Source: Bacillota bacterium (GTDB lineage: Bacteria; Bacillota; Clostridia; Lachnospirales; Lachnospiraceae). Taken from it: a stretch of DNA of 64,000 nucleotides. Below the pieces are notes generated by a model. That model did no database searches, was not told where the DNA came from, and saw only the letters and a program-made list of their open reading frames with translations. Within the stretch, counting starts at the first letter, position 1; each line of letters begins with the position of its first letter. Made by a program: the position numbers and the translations under genes. Location: contig JAEYOQ010000024.1 of the NCBI GenBank assembly GCA_023411555.1, positions 62,001 through 126,000 on the forward strand, read 5' to 3'. Below, in pieces: positions 48,297 through 56,657 of this stretch.

Positions 48297-50090
48297 ATGA
48301 GATTTAAAAGGCTATTCAGTTATTCGATTGCTATTTTGCTTGTTCTTGCAATGATTGCTACCGGATGTGCCAAAAAGACAGATGATACGATAAACAATAA
48401 TACCAACAATACAGCTGACACTAAGGTTGAAGATAACAAAGGTAGTACAGGGGACAATGCTGCAGCAGAATCATCCGAGCTGGAGCCTATGGCACTTGAA
48501 GTGTATTCGCAAGCGGCCAATTTCCAAGGGGAACAGCCTGGTTGGACAGCTAAAATACTGAAAGAAAAGTTTAATATAACTCTTAATATTATAGCTCCTC
48601 AGGTAGCAGGCGGGGATATCTTTGCGGCTCGTTCTGCATCCGGTTTCTTAGGAGACTTAGTTGTTCTTGATAATGCTGATATTCAGTCTTGTATCAAATC
48701 CGGTCTGATTTATGACGTTACAGAGGGTATGAAGAAATTAACCTCCTTTGAAGAATATAAAACTCAGCTTGATGTGTTTAATTCTTCCTTAGACGGTGTA
48801 GGAGCTGGTGTATATTATGCTTGGCCTACAGAGATGACAAACACTAGCCCTACTACATTTACACCTACTATTCCCGGTGTAGCACCGACAGTTCCTTGGG
48901 ACTATTACGCTGAGGTAGGTGCACCTGAGATGAACAATCTTTCTGATTTAGTAAAGACCCTTCGTGCAATCCAGGATCTGCACCCGACGAATGCGAATGG
49001 TGATCCCAGTTATGGAATCACTTTGTGGCCGGATTGGGATGGAACCTCTATAGAGAATGTCAATCAGCTTACTAAATGGTATGGTCAAGAGGTAAACAGT
49101 TCAGCCGGCTCTGTTCTATTAGATGTAACCGGCAAAAGAATTCCTTTAACTGATGATAACGGAGCATATCACAAGATACTTCAATTCTATTTTGAAGCAA
49201 ACCAGGCAGGTGTCGTTGATCCTGACTCTGGAACTCAGAATTGGGAATCGGTTAGAAATAAGTTCAACTCCAAACGTGCCTTCTTGGTTTGGAATGACTG
49301 GCAGCAAGGCTTCTGGAATACAACCGATCGTGGTAATGCTGGTGAGAACTTTATGATGGTTCCTATCAATGATATGAATATCTATCAGCCTTCCGATTCT
49401 TACTTCGGAAGTGGTAGAGCATTTGCTGTTGGCACCAACGATCCTGCAAAACAAGAGAGAGCTATGATGCTTTTAGATTGGATGTCCAGTCCGGAAGGCT
49501 TGGAATGTATCCATGGTGGTATTAAGGGCTTCATCTATGAAGATGCACCAGATGGAAATGGCTTTGTTCGTACGGCAGCAGGAGAATCTGCTCTGATGGA
49601 TAACTCTCCTGTACCGGAAGAATTCGGTGGCGGTTTATTTGCTGATGGAATGCTTCAAATCAATCAATGGATGGTCTCTTCCTTTGCTACTAATCCGAAT
49701 AATAATACTACATATGGTAATAGATTATGGCCTGCTGAAGTAGAGAAGGCTAAGACAAAGACAACCAATGAATGGTCTGAGAGATTTAAGGCTACTGACC
49801 CGGTTGATTATCTAATTAAGAATAAGAAAATGACCGTTGTTCCTTTTGTTAATGTAAGTCTTGCACCAGATCCGACTGATATCGCATTAATCAGAAGCAA
49901 CTGCGGACAGCTGGTGAAGGATGCATCTTGGAAGATGGTTTTTGCAAAGGATCAGGCTGAATTTGATGCTATATGGAATCAACTCAAGACAGACCTGGAT
50001 GGCTTTGATTGGAACAAATTAGTTGAATTTGATACGAATAAGCTTCAGGTACTTGTTGATGAGAGAGCAAAAGCTTTGGCTGCTAATTAA
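48297..50090 (+). CDS. ABC sugar transporter substrate-binding lipoprotein (LipO-like, system 2)
   Basis: The 597-residue extracytoplasmic protein has a lipoprotein signal ending in MIATGC and an Asn/Thr-rich linker (about 25-55). The remaining fold is that of the large family-1 solute-binding proteins that work with LplB/YtcP permeases. AGAGGAGG lies upstream. As in system 1, no ATPase is encoded. The sugar is unknown; the GH43 and esterase genes alongside suggest substituted xylo- or arabino-oligosaccharides. Confidence 0.88.
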   Translation: MRFKRLFSYSIAILLVLAMIATGCAKKTDDTINNNTNNTADTKVEDNKGSTGDNAAAESSELEPMALEVYSQAANFQGEQPGWTAKILKEKFNITLNIIAPQVAGGDIFAARSASGFLGDLVVLDNADIQSCIKSGLIYDVTEGMKKLTSFEEYKTQLDVFNSSLDGVGAGVYYAWPTEMTNTSPTTFTPTIPGVAPTVPWDYYAEVGAPEMNNLSDLVKTLRAIQDLHPTNANGDPSYGITLWPDWDGTSIENVNQLTKWYGQEVNSSAGSVLLDVTGKRIPLTDDNGAYHKILQFYFEANQAGVVDPDSGTQNWESVRNKFNSKRAFLVWNDWQQGFWNTTDRGNAGENFMMVPINDMNIYQPSDSYFGSGRAFAVGTNDPAKQERAMMLLDWMSSPEGLECIHGGIKGFIYEDAPDGNGFVRTAAGESALMDNSPVPEEFGGGLFADGMLQINQWMVSSFATNPNNNTTYGNRLWPAEVEKAKTKTTNEWSERFKATDPVDYLIKNKKMTVVPFVNVSLAPDPTDIALIRSNCGQLVKDASWKMVFAKDQAEFDAIWNQLKTDLDGFDWNKLVEFDTNKLQVLVDERAKALAAN

Positions 50091-50112
50091 TTAGAAGGAT
50101 AACCTTATTACC

Positions 50113-50140
50113 AATGGGGTGTTGCATGCAGCACCCCATT
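50113..50140 (+). terminator. Terminator of importer system 2
   Basis: A nearly perfect palindrome, AATGGGGTGTTGCA with TGCAGCACCCCATT, followed by TTATA. Confidence 0.85.
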
Positions 50141-50269
50141 TTATAATACTAGATTGAAAAATATAGCGAGATATGCAAAGCAAGGGGATAAGGGTCTTCG
50201 CATGCAGTTTGGTATGGGATATTGTGATTAAATATTTTAATATGTGGGTAATAGAAGGGAGTGTAAGGT

Positions 50270-51454
50270 ATGGTAGATAAAAATCTAAATTATAATCAGG
50301 CACTTTATGCACATGCACTAAACTTTGATCCAATTAATCAAGCTAGAGTGCCCGGAGGCAACGGAAGACTTCATTTCAATGAGTTTACGAATGTACCGGG
50401 CTTTAAAATATTAGACAATGGTGATATTGAAGTTACATACTATTCGCCGGAAGCCAATACAGTGAAACTAAAGGGCTTTGGGGGTTCCATGGCAGGAACC
50501 TATGATTTTAAGCCTCTGGAGGGTATGCCAGGCTATTGGAAGACAACAATAACTGATGTAGGACCAGGCTTTCACTATCACACCTATTATGTCAATGGTG
50601 TAGAAACGATTCATACGCAGTTACCAATCGGGTATGGAGGATCCTTTGCAGCGAACTTTATCGAAGTTCCGGATCCAACCTATACCGATTATTTATTAAA
50701 GGATGTTCCTCATGGTTCGATTCATATGGAAATATACCCGTCAAGTATTACAGGCAGATATAGAAATTGTTGGGTTTATACCCCGGCTGGTTATGAGAAG
50801 AACATCGAGAAGCAATATCCGGTATTTTATATGCAGCATGGTGGCGGAGAAAATGAAACAGGGTGGTTATGGCAGGGGAAAATAAACTACATCATGGATA
50901 ATCTGATTCATGAAGGTAGATGTGAAGAAATGATTATCGTCATGAACTGTGGCTATAACTTCCAGAATGTCGGTGAAGATAGATATATATTAAAGGACAT
51001 AGATGAAGTTATATGTAAGGACTGTGTACCGATGATCGATGAAAGGTATCGAACCATACCAGATAGAGATTACCGGGCGGTGGCGGGCTTGTCCTTTGGC
51101 TCCATACATGCCAGAATGACTGCACTTGGGCATTTGGAGCTGTTTTCGGCCTTGGGAATATTTAGTGGAGGCTTTAACTACAAAAGCCAGGGAGCATTAG
51201 GAGTGGATGCATTAGGTATTTATGATTATTCCTCTGCATTCGCTTCACCAGAGACCTTTAATGAACAGATGCATCTTTTATTTGTTGGAATGGGCCAAGA
51301 AGAGACAGGCATGATAGAGGAAGCAAAGCCTAGAGCAGAAAAGTTGGCATCCGAGGGTTATAATATCGTAGTGAGAACTTATCCAGGGTATCATGAATGG
51401 GATGTCTGGAGAAAATGTGCTTCTGAGATGCTACCATTACTATTCAAATGGTGA
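50270..51454 (+). CDS. CE1/esterase-D-type carbohydrate esterase with N-terminal E-set domain
   Basis: The 394-residue cytoplasmic protein has an N-terminal beta-sandwich (about 35-130, CBM48-like) and an alpha/beta-hydrolase domain. Motifs: PVFYMQHGGGENETGW (oxyanion region), nucleophile Ser in AVAGLSFGSIHARMTA and His in TYPGYHEWDVWR. This layout is that of feruloyl/acetyl esterases such as Fae1-type. GAAGGGAG lies upstream of ATG 50270. It fits cleavage of ester decorations from oligosaccharides brought in by importer 2. Confidence 0.85.
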   Translation: MVDKNLNYNQALYAHALNFDPINQARVPGGNGRLHFNEFTNVPGFKILDNGDIEVTYYSPEANTVKLKGFGGSMAGTYDFKPLEGMPGYWKTTITDVGPGFHYHTYYVNGVETIHTQLPIGYGGSFAANFIEVPDPTYTDYLLKDVPHGSIHMEIYPSSITGRYRNCWVYTPAGYEKNIEKQYPVFYMQHGGGENETGWLWQGKINYIMDNLIHEGRCEEMIIVMNCGYNFQNVGEDRYILKDIDEVICKDCVPMIDERYRTIPDRDYRAVAGLSFGSIHARMTALGHLELFSALGIFSGGFNYKSQGALGVDALGIYDYSSAFASPETFNEQMHLLFVGMGQEETGMIEEAKPRAEKLASEGYNIVVRTYPGYHEWDVWRKCASEMLPLLFKW

Positions 51455-51647
51455 ATTCTATCCTTTCATGCATGCTTCCCATTGTGGCAGAGGAGTCGTA
51501 TCTGATCCCGAACGTTTGAGGTTGTCTCCTATATTGAAATTATCGGTGTATCTTGCTATGATTTATTATATATTTGAATATTGATAAAGAGGTACAAACT
51601 ATTACAAAGAGTAGCCATGTTAAGTTGGTTTGAAAGGAACGATAAGA

Positions 51648-51728
51648 ATGAGTAAGCTATGGTATGATAAGCCGGCAAAGCAAGCTTTCAATCAGAGCTT
51701 GTCTATAAACAGAAACGCTTATCAATAG
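51648..51728 (+). pseudogene. N-terminal remnant, possibly of a GH95 alpha-L-fucosidase
   Basis: ATG 51648 behind GAAAGGAAC encodes SKLWYDKPAKQAFNQSL, like the first residues of GH95 fucosidases, but the conserved continuation is missing and TAG follows after 26 residues. It suggests deletion of a further sugar gene close to the recombinase. The gap 51455-52040 holds this relic, the small reading frame at 51830 and a long-range stem (AAAGAGG near 51944 with CCTCTTT near 52010). Confidence 0.45.
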
Positions 51729-51829
51729 CCCTAGAAGTGGGTGAAAAAGAACAACTTTTGTTTTAGCCGAGTTATAAACCGAATGTCTGAGCCATATAAT
51801 CTAATGAGTATAATTAAGGCTAAAAAATT

Positions 51830-51943
51830 ATGGATAAACTTGTGATACATAACCACTATAAGGAACCGAACAAAGCTAGGAGAGAGGCAGAGATTATTCG
51901 GATAATTGTAGAGATATTGAAGCAGAAAATCAAGGGATATTAA
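51830..51943 (+). CDS. Small basic reading frame, 37 residues, next to the recombinase
   Basis: ATG 51830 to TAA 51943 encodes MDKLVIHNHYKEPNK followed by a stretch rich in Arg, Glu, Ile and Lys that could form an amphipathic helix. The ribosome site (AAGG about 10 bases upstream) is weak. I do not recognise it. Its place 97 bases before a large serine recombinase fits a small accessory protein such as a directionality factor, but a chance frame is possible. Confidence 0.35.
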   Translation: MDKLVIHNHYKEPNKARREAEIIRIIVEILKQKIKGY

Positions 51944-52040
51944 AAGAGGTCTGAGATTGCTTTATTTATATTATAGGAAAATTATAATATAAGTAAATGG
52001 ATTTTAAGCCTCTTTTTTTCATGAAAGGAGCTGGGGAGAC

Positions 52041-53645
52041 TTGGATAAGGTAGCTATTTACTGCAGATTATCAAAGGAAGATGTCGATAAACTGAAAAAG
52101 GGAGATGATAGTGAAAGTATTCATAACCAAAAAATGCTTCTTATGGATTATGCTGTGGAGCATAATATGATGATTTATCGAGTATACAGTGATGATGACT
52201 ATTCCGGAACAGATAAAGATAGACCAGAATGGAACAAGATGCTTAAGGATGCGGAACAGGGTCAATTTAATATAATCCTCTGTAAAACCCAGAGCAGGTT
52301 CACCAGGGAAATGGAGATGGTAGAAAAATATATTCATGGTTACTTCCCGATATGGGGGATTCGTTTCATTGGCGTGGTGGATCAGGTGGATACCATGGTA
52401 GAAGGAAATAAAAAGGCAAGGCAGATTAATGGACTGGTAAATGAATGGTATCTGGAAGATCTATCGAAAAATATCAAAGCGGTATTTCGAAAGAAGATGG
52501 AGGCTGGTCAGTTTCTTGGAGCCTTTGCTCCCTATGGGTATAAAAATGATCCTAATGACAGACATAGATTAATCATTGATGATGAGGCAGCCAAAGTAGT
52601 CAGAAGAATATATGCCTTATATCAAGAGGGGTATAGTATAAAAAGGATTTGCTACATACTGACTGAGTCACAAATTCCAACTCCGACAGCCTATAAGCAA
52701 AGTCTGGGATTTGCCTATTATAATCCGTATGCCAATACTGCAACATCTAAATCAGGTGTATGGGGACCGACAACCGTAAGAAATATATTATCGAATTCTA
52801 CCTATATTGGAGTTCTAACACAAGGCAAGGAAAAAAGAATAAGCTATAAGAGTAAGAAAGTTGTTCGAGCACCTGAAAGTGAATGGATTGTGAAGGAGAA
52901 TAATCATGAAGCCATAATTGATAAAGCAATCTTTTATCATACTCAAAAAATGCTTGAAGCAAAGAGAACAGTAAGTGGCGACACTAAGGGGAATAAGAAG
53001 CTGAAGGCCCATTGCTTAGCAGGCAAGGTAAAATGTCCGGATTGTGGCTCCAGCCTTATAAAAACAGGTGGAGGGAGCTCACAGGACAGCCGCTATCTAC
53101 GATGCCAATTAGCGAATAAAACTAGAAATAGATTGTGCACACCGCATTCTATTCGGTTAAATCTTCTAAAGGATATGGTTAGAGCACAGATACAGGAACT
53201 AATTAATTCAGTCTTAACTCAAGACAATGTGAGATATCTTGAAGATCAGTTAAATATATTTTCTGATACTCAAAAGGTAATCGAGGTGAAAACAAAGGAA
53301 CTAAATAGAATAGATCGCATAATACAAGATAATAAAGAAGCTTTATCAGCCTTGTATATGGATAAAGTGAAGAAGCTTGTTACGGAGGAAGAATATGCTA
53401 TTCATAAAGAGAAGTTCAGCAAAACAATTAGTAAACAACAGGCAGAATATGTAATCATAAAGAGTGAGATTGAAAAGCTGAAGAGGTTAAAAGCGGAAAA
53501 ACCGGATATTTTGAAATTGTCTAGAGAGTATATAGATTTTGAAGAGCTGGCGAGCAAACTGATAGCAAACTTTATTGACCATATCAATGTGGGTGAAAAA
53601 GACTTATATGGCAATCAGGAGGTAGATATCTTTTGGAATATATAA
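52041..53645 (+). CDS. Large serine recombinase (SpoIVCA/TnpX-like)
   Basis: Site-specific recombinase of 534 residues. The resolvase domain (1-150) has the catalytic Ser11 in YCRLSKED and QSRFTREMEM; the recombinase domain spans about 160-270 (AFAPYGYKND, WGPTTVRNIL). A zinc ribbon (Cys332, Cys335, Cys355, Cys366) and a long coiled coil (about 395-500) follow, as expected for integrase control. The start is TTG 52041 behind AAAGGAG. It ends 39 bases from the right junction and should catalyse integration, and excision with a partner. No sigma-E or sigma-K promoter was convincing by eye. Confidence 0.93.
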   Translation: MDKVAIYCRLSKEDVDKLKKGDDSESIHNQKMLLMDYAVEHNMMIYRVYSDDDYSGTDKDRPEWNKMLKDAEQGQFNIILCKTQSRFTREMEMVEKYIHGYFPIWGIRFIGVVDQVDTMVEGNKKARQINGLVNEWYLEDLSKNIKAVFRKKMEAGQFLGAFAPYGYKNDPNDRHRLIIDDEAAKVVRRIYALYQEGYSIKRICYILTESQIPTPTAYKQSLGFAYYNPYANTATSKSGVWGPTTVRNILSNSTYIGVLTQGKEKRISYKSKKVVRAPESEWIVKENNHEAIIDKAIFYHTQKMLEAKRTVSGDTKGNKKLKAHCLAGKVKCPDCGSSLIKTGGGSSQDSRYLRCQLANKTRNRLCTPHSIRLNLLKDMVRAQIQELINSVLTQDNVRYLEDQLNIFSDTQKVIEVKTKELNRIDRIIQDNKEALSALYMDKVKKLVTEEEYAIHKEKFSKTISKQQAEYVIIKSEIEKLKRLKAEKPDILKLSREYIDFEELASKLIANFIDHINVGEKDLYGNQEVDIFWNI

Positions 53646-53662
53646 TTCATGTGAGTACAATT

Positions 53663-53690
53663 ATTTTTCAAACACCTATCCCATGTGGCA
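53663..53690. other. Right junction (attR) of the serine-recombinase element
   Basis: Element arm ATTTTTCAAACACC (53663-53676), then TATCCCAT (53677-53684), then protease codons GTGGCA. CCCAT is shared with attL. Fused to the left-end arm it gives a 14+12+14-base imperfect palindrome, as expected for a serine-integrase attP. Confidence 0.8.
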
Positions 53691-54815
53691 GGGATTGCAG
53701 CTGGTAATGGCAGAGCAAGTAATGGTCTCTATCGTGGTGTGGCCTCTCGTAGCGATCTGCTTATCGTCAAGCTCGGTTCCTCCGTGGGGGGATCCTTTCC
53801 AAGAACATCACAGCTGATGGAAGGAATCGATTTTGCAATTAAGTATGGTATTGCCCTTCGTAGACCGGTGGCTATCAATATCAGCTTTGGTAATAATTAT
53901 GGCTCCCATACTGGTAGAACGTTATTGGAGAGTTATATCAATGATGTCTCACTGCTGGGTACCACTAGCATTGTGGTTGGTACCGGCAATGAAGGAGCCA
54001 CGGGTAATCATGCACAGGGTGTTCTAACTATGGGAACGAATCAGGCGGTGGAGCTTACCGTCAGCGAGTTTGAATTCTCTCTTAATCTCCAGATATGGAA
54101 GAATTATTATGACCATTTTGAGATAACAATTATGGCACCCAACGGCACCAGAGTAGGACCGATTCCCAGAATACTTGGAAGGCAGCAATTTACTATCGCA
54201 CAGACACAGATTCTACTGTATTATGGAGATCCGACTCCTTTTAATCCACAGCAGGAGATATATCTGGAGCTTCTTCCAACAGGCAGATATATCAACTCCG
54301 GGGTATGGAGAATTGAGCTGGTTCCACAGAGAATTGTCACAGGAGATTATGATATGTGGCTACCGGCGGGCGGGGTTAAAAACCCAGCAACCAGATTTTT
54401 ATTACCCTCTGAATTTACGACCTTGACAGTTCCTTCTACCGCAGATATGGTGATTTCCGTCGGAGCCTATAATTCATACACAGACAGCTATGCGCCATTT
54501 TCAGGGAGAGGTTTTACCCGTAATCTTCGAATCAAGCCTGATCTGGTGGCACCTGGGGTCAATATCAATTCCTGTGCTCCTGGAGGCGGCTATGCAGTAC
54601 GGTCTGGCACCTCAATGGCCACACCCTTTGTAACCGGAAGCGCAGCATTGCTTATGCAATGGGGAATTGTAAATGGGAACGACCCCTATCTTTATGCGGA
54701 AAAGATAAAGGCGTTTTTGATTAATGGTGCAAGACATCTGAGAATTGAGAGTGTGTATCCAAACCGGACATTGGGATATGGGGCCTTATGTCTGGAGAAC
54801 AGCTTACCGGTATGA
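53685..54815 (+). CDS. S8 subtilisin-like protease, C-terminal fragment (separated by the element)
   Basis: The frame continues the protease broken at 31546: V/AGIAAGNGRASNGLYRGVA, oxyanion Asn in GTGNEGATG and the catalytic Ser in RSGTSMATPFVTG. The about 130-residue insert before the Ser is typical of CspB-type proteins. No ribosome binding site precedes GTG 53685, and the fragment lacks Asp and His, so it is probably silent until the element is removed. Residues keep the quality of a living gene with no stops or frameshifts in 376 codons, which argues that the joined gene is under selection. Confidence 0.88.
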   Translation: MAGIAAGNGRASNGLYRGVASRSDLLIVKLGSSVGGSFPRTSQLMEGIDFAIKYGIALRRPVAINISFGNNYGSHTGRTLLESYINDVSLLGTTSIVVGTGNEGATGNHAQGVLTMGTNQAVELTVSEFEFSLNLQIWKNYYDHFEITIMAPNGTRVGPIPRILGRQQFTIAQTQILLYYGDPTPFNPQQEIYLELLPTGRYINSGVWRIELVPQRIVTGDYDMWLPAGGVKNPATRFLLPSEFTTLTVPSTADMVISVGAYNSYTDSYAPFSGRGFTRNLRIKPDLVAPGVNINSCAPGGGYAVRSGTSMATPFVTGSAALLMQWGIVNGNDPYLYAEKIKAFLINGARHLRIESVYPNRTLGYGALCLENSLPV

Positions 54816-55034
54816 GTCTGACCAAGATAGACTTATAAAGATGCTAATTCTATTGATGTAGTATATGCAAAATTAAACCAATCGTTGGATTTATTGGTAT
54901 AATTATAATGTAGTACCATATGTACTCACAATTCCCAGTAGATACCACATGCATTCATATTAAATATGTCGTATAATAAGTGCGTAATATATTTAATAAA
55001 TACGTAACAATTAAAAGGTACATAAGGAGGCAAT

Positions 55035-56198
55035 ATGGTATCAGTACGTAAGATCGCAGCTTGTGTGTTGGTGGGAACACTATCATTTGCAGGACATGCG
55101 CAAACCGCAAGGGCAGCAGAAACCCCAGTTGCCGGGATAGATTTATTGTTGTCTGATTTGGATTTTGGTTCACAATCGGTTGATACAGGATTACAGACAG
55201 TTTTACAAACAACCTCAAATGCTAAAGTTAATGATCTTGCTTTTGCAAAGGTCGATAACTATGTAAATATCAGGAGTGAGGCCAGCGAGGATAGTAAAAT
55301 ACTCGGGAAGCTTTATAAGAATAATGCAGCCACCCTACTTAACCAGGAAGAGGGATGGTATAAAGTAAAATCCGGATCTGTTACAGGGTACATAAAGTCA
55401 GAGTTTCTGTTAACCGGGGACCAGGCGGAAGAATACTCTGAGAAGATAGGCATAACCTATGCTACAGTTACTACTGCTACCTTAAGAGTAAGAGGAGAGG
55501 CGTCGCTAGATTCCTCAGTGATTTCTCTGATTCCAGGTGGTGAAGATTATAAGGTATTAAAGGAAGAGAAGGAATGGGTAAAGATCTCCATCGATAACAA
55601 TAATGCCGGATATGTGTCCAAGGATTATGTGACTTTGAACAAGGAGTATGATCAGGCTATTTCGATAGAAGAGGAGCAGGCAAAGCTCCAACAGGAGGCT
55701 GAAGCTGCGGCGAGAACAGCGAGACTGGGCACTGCCAGTAGCTCCAGTACTGCACAGAAGTCCAGTGCCAATAAGATGGTAAAGAGCAGTTCTGTCTCCG
55801 AAAGTAAGTCGGTGAAGACTCAAACATCAAATTCATCGTCCTTAAGGAATCGAGTTGTGGATTATGCACTCAAGTTTGAGGGTAATCCCTATTCTTGGGG
55901 CGGTACTAGTTTGACCAGAGGCGCTGATTGCTCCGGTTTTACTCAATCTGTACTAAAATATTTCGGAATTAGTATTCCGAGAACCTCCAGAGCACAGGCT
56001 GCAAGTGGCAAAAGAGTAGATATCGATAATATCAAGCCTGGAGATCTGATTTTTTACAGGAAGAACGGAGTTATTAATCATGTTGCCTTATACATAGGAA
56101 ATGGAAAGGTAATCAGTGCAAAAAGTAAGGGTGAGGGCATACGGATTACAAGTTATAATTACCGCACTCCTTACAAGGCAGTAAGCTATATTAGTTAA
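55035..56198 (+). CDS. SH3-domain NlpC/P60 cell-wall hydrolase
   Basis: Secreted endopeptidase acting on peptidoglycan stem peptides. The order is signal peptide (1-31, ARA cleavage), two SH3b domains (about 73-130 and 140-200), a Glu/Ala/Ser linker (about 205-265) and a C-terminal NlpC/P60 domain. Catalytic Cys lies in GADCSGFTQSVL and His in NGVINHVALYIG. AAGGAGG precedes ATG 55035. It stands alone after the split protease gene; a link with spore or growth wall remodelling is possible but unproven. Confidence 0.92.
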   Translation: MVSVRKIAACVLVGTLSFAGHAQTARAAETPVAGIDLLLSDLDFGSQSVDTGLQTVLQTTSNAKVNDLAFAKVDNYVNIRSEASEDSKILGKLYKNNAATLLNQEEGWYKVKSGSVTGYIKSEFLLTGDQAEEYSEKIGITYATVTTATLRVRGEASLDSSVISLIPGGEDYKVLKEEKEWVKISIDNNNAGYVSKDYVTLNKEYDQAISIEEEQAKLQQEAEAAARTARLGTASSSSTAQKSSANKMVKSSSVSESKSVKTQTSNSSSLRNRVVDYALKFEGNPYSWGGTSLTRGADCSGFTQSVLKYFGISIPRTSRAQAASGKRVDIDNIKPGDLIFYRKNGVINHVALYIGNGKVISAKSKGEGIRITSYNYRTPYKAVSYIS

Positions 56199-56236
56199 TA
56201 AAATTTCTCATTAATAAAGATTGTTACATATACAAA

Positions 56237-56331
56237 GAGGCTGATACAAAGCATTCATAGTTAACGTGGTTCAGGGATGAGGTGTTGTTATACTTACCCT
56301 ATGTTAATTGAGAATGCTTTGTATCAGCCTC
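56237..56331. repeat. Long hairpin with 20-bp perfect stem
   Basis: GAGGCTGATACAAAGCATTC (56237-56256) pairs with 56312-56331. No T run follows. It probably ends the NlpC/P60 transcript and resembles the outer arms of the MITE-like element at 26232. The gap 56199-56657 also holds an AGCTATC/GATAGCT stem (near 56358) and the palindrome at 56527. Confidence 0.65.
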
Positions 56332-56526
56332 GAATTGTTGTATTGTTATTGTTCGCAGCTATCTAGCGAATCTGATAGCTTTCAGCAAAGGTTCTTGTTC
56401 GGGAAGCCTTAGCCGTAATCCTTAATCTTAATTACTAATATGGCTATGAATAGTAACGTTGTAGACCATAATAATATATAAGATATATTCTGATTAAGTA
56501 CTGGACAAATATATTACTCTGAATTA

Positions 56527-56542
56527 TATTATACGTATAATA
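56527..56542. promoter_or_regulatory. 16-base palindrome upstream of the ZIP transporter, candidate metal-regulator site
   Basis: TATTATACGTATAATA is a perfect 16-base palindrome, 116 bases before the ZIP gene. Its position suggests an operator for a metal- or redox-responsive repressor; no regulator gene is adjacent. Confidence 0.4.
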
Positions 56543-56657
56543 AAGTATCATATAGTGATTTTTGGAAATTCTCGAGTAATAAGGATATCTGGAAATAATA
56601 TATAGATATAGAATATATTGCATTACAGAAATATATTATATCAAAGGAGGAAGATGC

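Larger units (their letters stand above)
31547..53684. mobile_element. 22.1-kb serine-recombinase element inserted in an S8 protease gene
   Basis: Bounds are defined by the split protease gene and by the CCCAT shared by both junctions. The element carries fbp, a GH38-like enzyme, GntR/LacI and LacI regulators, two ABC sugar importers, a PHP hydrolase, GH43, an esterase, a relic gene, a 37-residue reading frame and a large serine recombinase beside the right end. Excision would rejoin the protease frame without leaving extra bases. No phage, conjugation or replication genes are seen, so it probably moves or excises only through the recombinase. Precise excision is inferred from sequence. Confidence 0.85.

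Noticed and set aside
30947..54815. The two S8 fragments as remains of two different protease genes
   Set aside because: The break is at the same codon boundary of the GHGTH/VAG motif, the fragments are complementary without overlap, and the junctions share CCCAT with symmetric arms, so one interrupted gene is far more likely.
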